Made by a program: the position numbers and the translations under genes
Notes under the pieces: model-generated
What the model was told of the DNA's origin: nothing
Databases searched by the model: none
The model's input: the letters and a program-made list of their open reading frames with translations, nothing else
Source: Candidatus Halobonum tyrrellensis G22
GTDB taxonomy: Archaea > Halobacteriota > Halobacteria > Halobacteriales > Haloferacaceae
Assembly: GCF_000495475.1 (NCBI RefSeq)
Contig: NZ_ASGZ01000034.1
Span: forward strand, 1-64,000
Direction of reading: 5' to 3'
DNA length: 64,000 nucleotides
Part shown: positions 43,792-51,586 of the stretch, piece by piece
Layout: each line of letters opens with the position of its first letter
How positions within the stretch are numbered: the stretch's first letter is position 1

Positions 43792-45360
43792 ATGCACGGG
43801 GGACCGGACTCGGGACGACGGGGAGACTCGACCGCACGGCGCGGAAAGCCGTGGCTCCCGTTCGTCGCGTGGACCGCGGTGTTCGCGGGGCTGTACGTCG
43901 TCCAACTGTTCAACTTCCTGTTGTTTCACAGCCTCGCGGAGGTGTTCAGCATCGTCATCGCGTCGGCGGTGTTCCTGGTCGCGTGGAACTCGCGGGCGCG
44001 GATGGACACCGACTTCTTCCTGATCCTCGGTGTGGCGTACGCCGCCGTCGCGGTGCTCGACACGTTCCACACGCTCGCGTACGCGGGGATGGGGGTGTTC
44101 CCCGGCCGGGGGGCGAACCTCTCGACGCAGTTGTGGCTCGCGGCCCGGTTCGTCGAGGCGGGGTCGCTCGTCGTCGCCACCGGGTTCGTCGGCGACAACG
44201 CCGCGAGCGCGCGGCTCTCGTTCAGCCGGCGGTCGCGCGACACCGCGCTGCTGGTGGCGGGCTACGTCGCGGTCACCGCGGCGTTCCTGGTCGGGATATT
44301 CGGCGGGAGTTTCCCGACCTCCTACGTCCCGGAGAGCGGGCTGACGACGTTCAAGGTCGTAGCCGAGTACGCCATCGTCGCTCTCCTCGGGGTCTCGCTG
44401 GTCCAACTGTACCGTCACCGGGGTGGGCTCGACCGCCGGGTGTACGGCTACTTCGTGGTCGGGATCGGGGTCACGATCGTGAGCGAACTGTTCTTCACCA
44501 CCTACATCAGCGTCTACGGCTTCTCGGCCATGGTGGGCCACCTGCTGAAGATCGCATCCTTCTACCTCATCTACCTCGCGGGAGTGAAGACCGTCATCTC
44601 GAACCCCCAGGAGGTGCTGTTCCGCCAACTCCACGAGGAGCGGGACCGCCTCGCCGACCGCGAGGCGGAACTCGCGCGGAAGAACCGTCGGCTCGACCAG
44701 TTCGCGGGGATCGTCAGCCACGACCTCCGCAACCCGCTCAACGTCGCCTCCGGGCGGATCGAACTCGCGCGGGCGGAGGCGGACGGCGACGGCGGCGACG
44801 ACGAACACCTCGCGGCCGCCGCCGACGCGATCGACCGGATGGCCACGCTCATCGACGACGTGCTCGCGCTCGCGCGCGAGGGGGAGAGCGTCGACGAGGC
44901 CGCTCCCGTCGACACCGAGTCGCTCGCGCGCGCGTCGTGGCGGACGGTCGACACCGCCGACGCCGAACTCCGCGTCGACGGTCCGGGCGCGGTCCGAGCG
45001 GACCAGGCCCGCCTCCGTCGCCTCTTCGAGAACCTGTTCCGCAACGCGGTCGAACACGGCGGCGAGGCGCCGACCGTCAGGGTCGGCGCGCTGCCGGACG
45101 GGCGGGGATTCTTCGTCGAGGACGACGGCCCGGGCGTCCCGCCCGACGACCGCGAGGCGGTGTTCGAAGCGGGCTACTCGACGGCGGCGGAGGGGACCGG
45201 GTTCGGACTCAACATCGTCCGCGAGATCGCCCACGCGCACGACTGGACGGTCACCGTCGGCGAGTCGGCGAGCGGCGGCGCCCGCTTCGAGATAACGGGC
45301 GTCGACGCCGCCGACTCGACGGAACCGGCGGCGGGCGAGTCGCCCCCCGTCACGGAGTGA
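43792..45360 (+). CDS. membrane sensor histidine kinase with MASE3-type domain
   Basis: A 522-residue kinase. Residues about 20-260 contain seven or eight hydrophobic segments in a MASE3-like arrangement (includes FNFLLFHSLAEVFSIVIASA, DTFHTLAYAGMG and GYFVVGIGVTIVSELFF). A coiled linker (RDRLADREAELARKN) leads to HisKA with IVSHDLRNPLN (His about 310), then HATPase: N box NLFRNAVEH, G1 DDGPGVP and G2 GTGFGLNIVREIA. It has no receiver domain, so it needs a separate response regulator, which is not in the window. MASE3 domains sense unknown membrane-linked signals. Start ATG 43792; no clear TATA. Confidence 0.88.
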   Translation: MHGGPDSGRRGDSTARRGKPWLPFVAWTAVFAGLYVVQLFNFLLFHSLAEVFSIVIASAVFLVAWNSRARMDTDFFLILGVAYAAVAVLDTFHTLAYAGMGVFPGRGANLSTQLWLAARFVEAGSLVVATGFVGDNAASARLSFSRRSRDTALLVAGYVAVTAAFLVGIFGGSFPTSYVPESGLTTFKVVAEYAIVALLGVSLVQLYRHRGGLDRRVYGYFVVGIGVTIVSELFFTTYISVYGFSAMVGHLLKIASFYLIYLAGVKTVISNPQEVLFRQLHEERDRLADREAELARKNRRLDQFAGIVSHDLRNPLNVASGRIELARAEADGDGGDDEHLAAAADAIDRMATLIDDVLALAREGESVDEAAPVDTESLARASWRTVDTADAELRVDGPGAVRADQARLRRLFENLFRNAVEHGGEAPTVRVGALPDGRGFFVEDDGPGVPPDDREAVFEAGYSTAAEGTGFGLNIVREIAHAHDWTVTVGESASGGARFEITGVDAADSTEPAAGESPPVTE

Positions 45361-45387
45361 CCGGGGAACCGACCGGCCGAACGCGGC

Positions 45388-45482
45388 GTGTGGAGGGCCG
45401 GGGTGTGTGGAGTGGAGCGCCGGGGTACGTGGAGGGCCGAAGGGGGGGACCGAACGGGTCGACGGCTACGTGGAGCGCCGGG
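45388..45482. repeat. degenerate direct repeats in a convergent gap
   Basis: Four imperfect copies of (T)GTGGAGnGCCGGGG lie at about 45388-45403, 45404-45425, 45426-45445 and 45464-45482, between the histidine kinase stop and the nrdB stop. The units are GT/GC-rich. No ORF is evident, and they may form structures at the mRNA 3' ends. Confidence 0.5.
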
Positions 45483-45512
45483 CGGCGGTCGCCTCGTCGC
45501 GTTCCGCCGGGG

Positions 45513-46508
45513 TCACCAGTCGAGTGACCCCCCGGAGCGGTACTCGGTCACCTGCGTCTCGAAGAAGTTCTTCTCGCGGTTGAGGTCGGCCGCCTCCGAG
45601 AGCCACGGGAACGGGTTGTCGGTGCCGTACGCCTCCTTCTGGTCCAACTGGGTCAGCCGGCGGTCGGCGACGTACTCGACGTACTCGGCGAACTGTGCGG
45701 GACCCATCCCGAGGATCTCGTCGGGGCACGCCTCGCGGGCGTACCGCCGTTCGAGGTCGACCGCGTCCGTGACCAGCCCGCGGATCTCGGCGTCGAACGC
45801 GTCGGTCCACGCGTCCGTCTCCTCGCGGACCGCCCGGATCAGGTCGACGCCGAAGCCGAGGTGGAGCGACTCGTCGCGCATGATGTACTCGAACTGCTCG
45901 CCGACCCCCTCCATCTTCCCCTGCCGCTTGAGCCCGAGCATCATGGCGAAGCCGGCGTAGAAGAACAGCCCCTCCATGATGACGTAAAAGCCCACGAGGT
46001 CACGGAGGAACGCCCGCACGTCCGCCTCCGTCTCGATGGAGAACTCGGGGTCGGTTACCGACCGGGTGAGGTCGACGACGAACTCGTCTTTCGCCTCGAT
46101 GGCGGGCACGCGGTCGTACATGCCGTAGAGGTACTCCGGGTCGAACCCCAGCGAGTCACAGCAGTAGATGAACGTGTCCGTGTGGATCGCCTCCTCGTAC
46201 GCCTGCCGGAGGAGGTACTGTCTGCACTCGGGGGCGGTGACGTGGTCGTACAGCGCGAGGACGATGTTGTTGGCGGTGAGCGACTCCGCGGTCGAGAAGA
46301 ACCCGAGGTTCCACTCGATCAGCTGTCGTTCGGCCGCCGAGAGGTCGTCGCCCTCCCACTGTTGGACGTCGTTGGTCATGGGCACCTCCTCGGGCACCCA
46401 GTTGTTGTCGACGCCCGCGCGGTAGTACTCGCGCGCCCAGTCGTAGTCGATGGGGAGGATCTTGTTCGGGTCGTGCGTGTCCGCGTCGGTGGTGTAGCTG
46501 ATCGGCAT
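45513..46508 (-). CDS. nrdB: ribonucleotide reductase small subunit, class Ic-like
   Basis: A 331-residue R2 subunit. Metal ligands are recognisable: Glu75 (FSTAES), Glu106/His109 (EEAIHTDTF), Glu179 (VIMEGLF), Glu213/His216 (RDESLH). The residue four after His109, where class Ia/Ib enzymes have the radical Tyr, is Phe113. The ligand spacings 75-106-179-213 equal those I recall for Chlamydia R2c (89-120-193-227), which also has Phe and a first-ligand Glu. This indicates a Mn/Fe cofactor instead of a tyrosyl radical, with Tyr115 close by. It works with the NrdA encoded 8 nt upstream to make dNDPs. ATG 46508 begins the family's N-terminus. Confidence 0.9.
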   Translation of the reverse strand: MPISYTTDADTHDPNKILPIDYDWAREYYRAGVDNNWVPEEVPMTNDVQQWEGDDLSAAERQLIEWNLGFFSTAESLTANNIVLALYDHVTAPECRQYLLRQAYEEAIHTDTFIYCCDSLGFDPEYLYGMYDRVPAIEAKDEFVVDLTRSVTDPEFSIETEADVRAFLRDLVGFYVIMEGLFFYAGFAMMLGLKRQGKMEGVGEQFEYIMRDESLHLGFGVDLIRAVREETDAWTDAFDAEIRGLVTDAVDLERRYAREACPDEILGMGPAQFAEYVEYVADRRLTQLDQKEAYGTDNPFPWLSEAADLNREKNFFETQVTEYRSGGSLDW

Positions 46509-46516
46509 TGGCGCTC

Positions 46517-48949
46517 TTACTGGCAGGCGTCGCAGGTGGGGTCCTCGACGCTCGGGAGGTCGCTGCCGTCCGCGCTCCCGGCGTCGCGCTGTGCGGTCTC
46601 GTCGTCGGCTCCGCGTCCGTCGGTCGCGCGCGTCTGGGTGCGGCCGTACTCGGCCATGTCGAGCGTCGACTTCTCGAACTGGCTCGCGCCGAGCGTCCGC
46701 AGGTAGTAGGTGGTCTTCAAGCCGAGTTCCCACGCCCGCTGGTAGACGTCGTCGAGCAGCGAGCCGTCCGTGCTCGGGAAGAACACGTTGACGCTCTGCG
46801 ACTGGTCGATCCACGTCGCGCGCTCGGCGGCCAGCTCCAGTTGGTGGCGCGGGTCGACCTCGAACGCGCCGCGGTGGAGTTCCCGCAGTTCCTCGGGGAT
46901 CGCCTCGATCTCTTGGATCGAGCCGTCGTGGAACTTGATGCGGTCGACCATCTCGTCGTCCCACAGGTCGCGCTCCCGTAGGTCGGCGACCAACCGGTCG
47001 TTGACGACGGTGAAGTCGCCGCTCATGTTCGACTTGACGTAGAGGTTGGCGTAGCGCGGCTCGATCGAGGGGGTGGTGCCCGCGATGGTCGAGATGGTCG
47101 CGGTCGGCGCCACCGCCATCGTGTTCGAGTTGCGCATCCCGTGGTCGGCGACGTGTTCACGGACGCGCTCCCAGTCGAGGCGCTCCTCGACGTCCACCGC
47201 CACGGACTCGCCCCGCTCCGCTTCGAGCAGTTCGACCGTGTCCTGCGGGAGGAGGCCGCGGTCCCACTTCGACCCCTCGTAGGAGTCGTACGCGCCGCGT
47301 TCGGCCGCCAGCCGCGAGGATTCGAGGATGGCGTGGTACGACACCGCCTCCATCGTCTCGTCGGCGACCGTCCGCGCCTCCGCGCTCGCCATCGGGACGC
47401 CCCGTTCGGTGAGCATGTCGTGAAAGCCCATGACGCCGAGACCGACCGGGCGGTGGCGGGTGTTCGACCGCTCCGAGCGGTCGGTCGGGTAGAAGTTGAG
47501 GTCGACCACGTTGTCGAGCATCCGCATCGCCGTCTCGACCGTGTCCGCCAGCCGGTCGCGGTCGAGCTCTCCGCCCTCGACGTGTTCGACGAGGTTGACG
47601 GAGCCGAGGTTACACACCGCGGTCTCGTCGCTGCTGGTGTTGAGCGTGATCTCCGTACAGAGGTTCGAGGAGTTGACGACGCCCGCGTGGTCCTGCGGCG
47701 AGCGGACGTTACAGGGGTCCTTGAACGTGACCCACGGGTGGCCCGTCTCGAACAGCCGGGTGAGCATCGTCCGCCACAACTCGGCGGCGTCGACCGTCTC
47801 GTACTGCCGGAGTTCGCCCGCCTCGGCCCGTTCCTCGTACGCCTCGTACGTCTCCTCGAACTCCTGGCCGTACGTGCCGTGGAGCTCCGGCACCTCGTCG
47901 GGCGAGAACAGCGTCCACTCCGCGTCGGCGCGCACCCGTTTGACGAACAGGTCGGGCACCCACGCCGCGGTGTTCATGTCGTGGGTGCGGCGGCGCTCGT
48001 CGCCGGTGTTCCGCTTGAGGTCTAAGAACGCCGGGAAGTCGAGGTGCCACGCTTCGAGGTACGCGCAGGCGGCGCCGCGGCGCTTGCCCGAGCGGTTGAT
48101 CGCGGCGGTCACGTCGTTGGATATCTTCAAGAACGGCACCGTCCCGGTGGACTCGACGCCCGTCGACTGGATCAGCGAGCCGGCGGCGCGGAGGTTGGTC
48201 CAGTCGGTGCCGATGCCGCCCGACCACTTCGAGAGTTTGGCGTGCGCCTTGTAGGAGTCGAAGATGTCCTCCAGGTCGTCTTGGACCGTCGTCAGGTAAC
48301 ACGACGACAGTTGGGGGTGGGTGGTGCCCGCGTGGAACAGCGTCGGCGTCGAGTGAATGAACCGCCGGGTCGAGAGCGCCTCGTAGAACTCGACGGCGCG
48401 CGCCTCGCGTTCGCCCTCCGGTTCCCGGAGGGCGACGCCCATCGCCACCCGCATCCAGAACGACTGCGGGAGCTCCAGCGGGTCGTCGTCCAGCGTCTCC
48501 AGGAAGTAGCGCTGGGTGAGCGTCGAGACGGCCATGTAGTCGAACTCGTCGTCGCGGGCGGGGACGAGCGCCTCCGCCAGTCGGTCGAGGTCGTAGTCGG
48601 CCATCCGTTCGTCGAGGCGGTCGCGGTCGACCCCCTCCTCGATGCCCGCGCGGAACGACTCGCGGTAGCGGTCGTCGTCAAGGGGACCGTCGGTGCCGGT
48701 GACGTGGCGGGCGTGCCGCCAGCGGGCGACCCGAGCGGCCGCCGTCTTGTACGCGGGGTCGCGCTCGACCCGCGCGGTCAGCACGCCGACGACGGCCTCG
48801 TCGGTCTCGTCGGCGGACGCGCCCGCGTAGCAGTCGCGCCGCGCCGCCTCGGTCAACGTCGCCGGCTCCGCCGGCAGGTCGAGACCCTCGCAGGCCCGCG
48901 CGACGACGGAGTCGATTCGCTCGTCGGTGTCGGTGAGTACGTCGCTCAT
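46517..48949 (-). CDS. nrdA: ribonucleotide reductase large subunit (class I)
   Basis: An 810-residue catalytic subunit. Reactive residues: SSCYLTTVQD (first active-site Cys), SSNLCTEITLN (Asn, radical Cys, Glu), AVCNLGSVNL (second redox Cys) and a C-terminal DPTCDACQ pair that reloads the active site. The N-terminal 80 residues cover only the second half of an ATP-cone (ATLTEAARRDCYAGAS to DPAYKTAAARVARW); the nucleotide-contacting start of the cone is missing, so allosteric activity control may be lost. It forms an operon with nrdB (8-nt gap). ATG 48949 is preferred to an upstream GTG at 49075, whose extension is strongly basic. Cytosolic. Confidence 0.93.
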   Translation of the reverse strand: MSDVLTDTDERIDSVVARACEGLDLPAEPATLTEAARRDCYAGASADETDEAVVGVLTARVERDPAYKTAAARVARWRHARHVTGTDGPLDDDRYRESFRAGIEEGVDRDRLDERMADYDLDRLAEALVPARDDEFDYMAVSTLTQRYFLETLDDDPLELPQSFWMRVAMGVALREPEGEREARAVEFYEALSTRRFIHSTPTLFHAGTTHPQLSSCYLTTVQDDLEDIFDSYKAHAKLSKWSGGIGTDWTNLRAAGSLIQSTGVESTGTVPFLKISNDVTAAINRSGKRRGAACAYLEAWHLDFPAFLDLKRNTGDERRRTHDMNTAAWVPDLFVKRVRADAEWTLFSPDEVPELHGTYGQEFEETYEAYEERAEAGELRQYETVDAAELWRTMLTRLFETGHPWVTFKDPCNVRSPQDHAGVVNSSNLCTEITLNTSSDETAVCNLGSVNLVEHVEGGELDRDRLADTVETAMRMLDNVVDLNFYPTDRSERSNTRHRPVGLGVMGFHDMLTERGVPMASAEARTVADETMEAVSYHAILESSRLAAERGAYDSYEGSKWDRGLLPQDTVELLEAERGESVAVDVEERLDWERVREHVADHGMRNSNTMAVAPTATISTIAGTTPSIEPRYANLYVKSNMSGDFTVVNDRLVADLRERDLWDDEMVDRIKFHDGSIQEIEAIPEELRELHRGAFEVDPRHQLELAAERATWIDQSQSVNVFFPSTDGSLLDDVYQRAWELGLKTTYYLRTLGASQFEKSTLDMAEYGRTQTRATDGRGADDETAQRDAGSADGSDLPSVEDPTCDACQ

Positions 48950-49077
48950 GGTGGTCGGCAGCCCGGTCGGACGCGGACGGCGTCGCCACTCCTCGGATAC
49001 GGAGATCGGCGGCGAACGCGTCGCTCGCGCCCGGTTACGCCGGGTGAGTTGCCGTGTCGATCGGTGCACCACCACCG

Positions 49078-49114
49078 GGATAAACGTTTTCCAACGAGTT
49101 TGACCTAACTCAAA
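49078..49114. promoter_or_regulatory. nrdA/Rieske divergent promoter with dyad
   Basis: On the minus strand a TATA-like AACGTTTATCCC (plus-strand 49079-49090) could start nrdA. Next to it, TTTGA (49099-49103) and TCAAA (49110-49114) form a 5-bp dyad with a 6-nt centre in the AT-rich core of the 223-nt gap. A shared operator controlling both genes is possible. It does not match the NrdR box I know. Confidence 0.35.
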
Positions 49115-49172
49115 TGGATTTGTGTTGGGTCGGCCACGGAGGCTATGAGCGCGGACCGCCTACGCGGTGACG

Positions 49173-49592
49173 ATGACGGAGCGAACGCGACTGGCGAGCC
49201 TCGACGACGTGCCCGACCGGGGGTCGGTGCTGTTCACGGCCGTCGACGGCACCGGCACCGAGGAGGAGGTCATCGTGGTCCCCTGCGACGACGACCCGGG
49301 CGTCGAGGCGTGGGTGAACCGCTGTACTCACGAGAACTACCGGCTCGACCGGGGCCGCGGTGCGGCGATGCGCGACGGTCAGGTGATCTGCCCGAAACAC
49401 GGGTCGATGTTCGACGCCTGTTCGGGCCACTGCGACAACGGGAAGGCGGCGGGGACGACGCTCGTCGAAGTCGAAGTCGCCGTCGAGGACGGCGCGGTGT
49501 TCCTCGCGGACGACGAGTTCGCGTTCGCCCACGAGGGCGGTATCGACGACGGCGACGGCGGTCCGGGTTCGACCTCGCACCTCTCCTTTTGA
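49173..49592 (+). CDS. Rieske [2Fe-2S] ferredoxin-like protein
   Basis: A 139-residue soluble protein with the Rieske cluster ligands CTHENYRL (C-x-H) and, 17 residues on, CPKHGSMFD (C-x2-H). A further Cys lies in DACSGHCDNG. The fold starts ASLDDVPDRGSVLFTAVDG and ends with acidic tail residues. Without a signal or membrane span, it is probably an electron carrier of the dioxygenase-ferredoxin type for a reductase or oxygenase not seen here. ATG 49173 is used; an in-frame GTG lies at 49167. It is divergent from nrdAB, so a redox link is a guess. Confidence 0.87.
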   Translation: MTERTRLASLDDVPDRGSVLFTAVDGTGTEEEVIVVPCDDDPGVEAWVNRCTHENYRLDRGRGAAMRDGQVICPKHGSMFDACSGHCDNGKAAGTTLVEVEVAVEDGAVFLADDEFAFAHEGGIDDGDGGPGSTSHLSF

Positions 49593-50135
49593 CCGGTTCG
49601 CGACCCGCGTCGGCGCGTCGACCCGGCCCGGGCCTCGCGAGCGCATCCGGTCCCGGTCGGCCGGTCGGATCCGTCGGGGGTCCCGTCCGCATCCGGACCG
49701 CTCCGGCCGGCGAGCGACCCGGCGACTGCGAACGCGTCCCGCGGGTGGAGGTGTATGTGTGGAGGCGCCGGCCGTCGCCGCTCGGCGGCGGTCGTCGGTC
49801 GGTGTACGGGGAGAAACGGGCGGAGACGCGTCCGGCGAGGGCCGTCGGCCGGGCGCGGAGGGGGACGCACGGGCGACGGCCGGTGGAGGGCCGGGTTCGC
49901 GACGACCGCGAGGCCGACGTCGTCAGCGGGGACCGGTCGAACCGCGTCGGGACCGCCGACCCCGGTGTCCGGCCGGGTGGGGACCGACCGGGGTCGTCGC
50001 GTACGCAGTTCTACCGGGGGTAGCCGATTGTACTCACTGCCACAATAGTCCGGACGAACCGTACAATCGGGATAGTCCGGACCGTCGTGTCTCTCCGTTC
50101 GGTTCCAACCCGCCGGCGCCCCGCGGGCCGGCCGG
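49593..50135. other. 543-nt gap without a supported gene
   Basis: The region lies between the convergent Rieske and CARF-regulator genes. Open frames in it are Arg/Gly/Pro-rich shadows of high G+C. It contains a 9-bp inverted repeat CGATTGTAC/GTACAATCG (50025-50033, 50061-50069) and an 11-bp direct repeat ATAGTCCGGAC (50045-50055, 50072-50082), both with a period of about 27-36 nt. No tRNA or RNA family was recognised. Confidence 0.5.
50025..50082. repeat. interleaved inverted and direct repeats
   Basis: CGATTGTAC at 50025-50033 is the exact reverse complement of GTACAATCG at 50061-50069. ATAGTCCGGAC occurs at 50045-50055 and again at 50072-50082. The segment is AT-richer than its surroundings. 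It could be a protein-binding cluster or a hairpin in a non-coding RNA. Confidence 0.5.
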
Positions 50136-51038
50136 CTACTCCTCGGAGTGGTCGTGGAGTTCGTGCGCGAACGCGAAGTAGACCCGTTCACCGGTCGGCG
50201 TGAGCGCGACGTTGTCCGACCGGCCCACCGACTCGAGTTCGACGTACCCCCGCTCGCGGAGGGGGTCGAGCACGCGTCCCTCGAGCGCGCGGTACTTCGC
50301 GGTCCGGCTCTCGCCCGCGTTCCGGAGGAACGCCAGGTCGGCGTCGGCCGCCCACTCGATGATGTTCCACTTGTCGGTGGTGCGGTTCGCCTCGTCGCGT
50401 TCGTGGAGGTGGCCGAGCACCGCCACCTGGTCGCGGGTCGGGGCGTCGATGGGGTACAGCGGCAGGTCGACCACGCCCGCGACGCCCTCGGTCAGCGGTT
50501 CCCGCTCGACGTCGTGGACGTACGACTCGGGTTCGACGCCGTACGGTCGCGCGCCGACCGCCATGCAGGCGATGGCGGCGCCCACCACCGCGATCCGGGG
50601 TCCGGTCGAGACGTTGACGAACAGGCGGTCGGTGGTCCCCGTCTCGGCGCCGCCGCTCGCGGTGCCGACGCCGCCGGTCGCCCCGGGTTCGGCCGCGGCG
50701 TGGCGGGCGGCGAGGGTCGTCACCACCCCGAGTACGTCGTACACGTCGTCGAACCGGACGGGGACCGAGCGGGTGTCGGCGAACGACGCCACCTCGTCGC
50801 GGACCGCGCGCTGGTACGGTGCGACCGCGTCCCACCGCACCTCGTCGTCGGCCGGGTCGACCCGCGCGGCGCCGTGGTCGACGGCGCCCCTGTCGGCGTC
50901 GCGGTCGGGGTCGTCCGCGAGGAGGTAGACCACGTCCGCGCCGTACCGGCGGAGCGGTTCGACGATCCGGTCCCGCTCGTGGCCGAGGAGGGCGAGGTGG
51001 ACCCGCCGTTCCCCCAGCCGCGGCGTGTCGGCGTCCAT
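50136..51038 (-). CDS. HFX_2341-type regulator: CARF domain plus winged helix
   Basis: A 300-residue two-domain protein. Residues 1-165 form a CARF-like Rossmann domain (DUF6293/HFX_2341 group): VHLALLGHERDRIVEPLRRYGADVV at the first strand, and LFVNVSTGPRIAVVGAAIACMA near 138, the ligand-binding loop equivalent to the CARF NxTGG motif. The C-terminal winged helix (about 200-290) reads DQVAVLGHLHERDEA, TAKYRALEGRVLDPLRERGYVEL and LTPTGERVYF. CARF domains bind nucleotide signals such as cyclic oligoadenylates, so a ligand-controlled transcription factor is inferred. No CRISPR genes lie here. ATG 51038; the small gene 22 nt upstream is in the same operon. Confidence 0.85.
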   Translation of the reverse strand: MDADTPRLGERRVHLALLGHERDRIVEPLRRYGADVVYLLADDPDRDADRGAVDHGAARVDPADDEVRWDAVAPYQRAVRDEVASFADTRSVPVRFDDVYDVLGVVTTLAARHAAAEPGATGGVGTASGGAETGTTDRLFVNVSTGPRIAVVGAAIACMAVGARPYGVEPESYVHDVEREPLTEGVAGVVDLPLYPIDAPTRDQVAVLGHLHERDEANRTTDKWNIIEWAADADLAFLRNAGESRTAKYRALEGRVLDPLRERGYVELESVGRSDNVALTPTGERVYFAFAHELHDHSEE

Positions 51039-51060
51039 ACCCGAGTGGTGCCGACCGGCC

Positions 51061-51327
51061 CTATGAACGTTCGGACCGGGAGCGCGCCGCGGCGAGCGCC
51101 GTCGACGCGACGACGCCGACGAGCGCCCACCACGCCGGGTCGACGGCGCCGAACGGCCCGACGACCCCGGCGGCCCCGGCGAACACGGTCAGTCCGGCCG
51201 CGACGCTCGCGTACGCGAACGCGTACGCCGTCGACCCGGCGCCGCCCCCGTCGAACCGGTCGAGGCGGCGGCCATCGGTGTCGGTTGGCTCTTCGTGGTG
51301 TTTGTCACCAAGTAACTTTCCGGGCAG
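51061..51327 (-). CDS. small membrane protein lacking ATG/GTG/TTG start
   Basis: An open frame runs from an in-frame TAA near 51460 down to TAG at 51061-51063 without ATG, GTG or TTG before the conserved-looking part. From CTG 51325-51327 it reads LPGKLLGDKHHEEPT, then a soluble acidic segment and two hydrophobic stretches (YAFAYASVAAGLTVFAGAAGVVG and AWWALVGVVASTALAAA), 88 residues in all. The composition (acidic N-terminus, hydrophobic hairpin, Arg-rich end) resembles real haloarchaeal membrane proteins. Either CTG initiates translation, or the start codon has been lost. It lies 22 nt before the CARF regulator on the same strand. Confidence 0.5.
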   Translation of the reverse strand: MPGKLLGDKHHEEPTDTDGRRLDRFDGGGAGSTAYAFAYASVAAGLTVFAGAAGVVGPFGAVDPAWWALVGVVASTALAAARSRSERS

Positions 51328-51586
51328 CGACCGACTGTCGCTCGCCCGGTGTCCGGCTCGCGCCCAGGTGGGTCGCCCTGCCCGACGGGGTACGCCAGCC
51401 CTTCGGCGGAAAACCGCAAGCGGGGGAGAACCTGCCCGAGACTGGTTCCGAGTTGTTTACCGACTCGGTATGCGACGGTTATCGGGATCGTACCTGCAAC
51501 GCTGCGAAACGGTTGTTCCAGTTGCGGCAAAACTGTCGGGACCGATTCCTACCTTTTAGTCCCTGGTTTGCTACGCTGAGAACGCC

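Noticed and set aside
41149..45240. Very long minus-strand frame (1363 codons) across the M20, GDPD and kinase genes
   Set aside because: It crosses three well-supported genes in another frame and contains Arg/Gly-rich shadow sequence.
49759..50181. Plus-strand ORF of 140 codons in the 543-nt gap
   Set aside because: Arg/Gly/Pro-rich composition, no family resemblance, and it overlaps the end of the CARF gene in antisense.
51189..51530. Minus-strand ORF of 113 codons with an ATG start
   Set aside because: It overlaps the better-looking CTG-started frame in another phase; its second half is Arg/Thr-rich shadow sequence and it lacks hydrophobic segments.
51328..51586. Possible structural RNA (GC-rich stems near 51330-51440)
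   Set aside because: I compared it by eye with the RNase P and SRP RNA features I know and found no conserved core; the AT-richer part is explained as a promoter.
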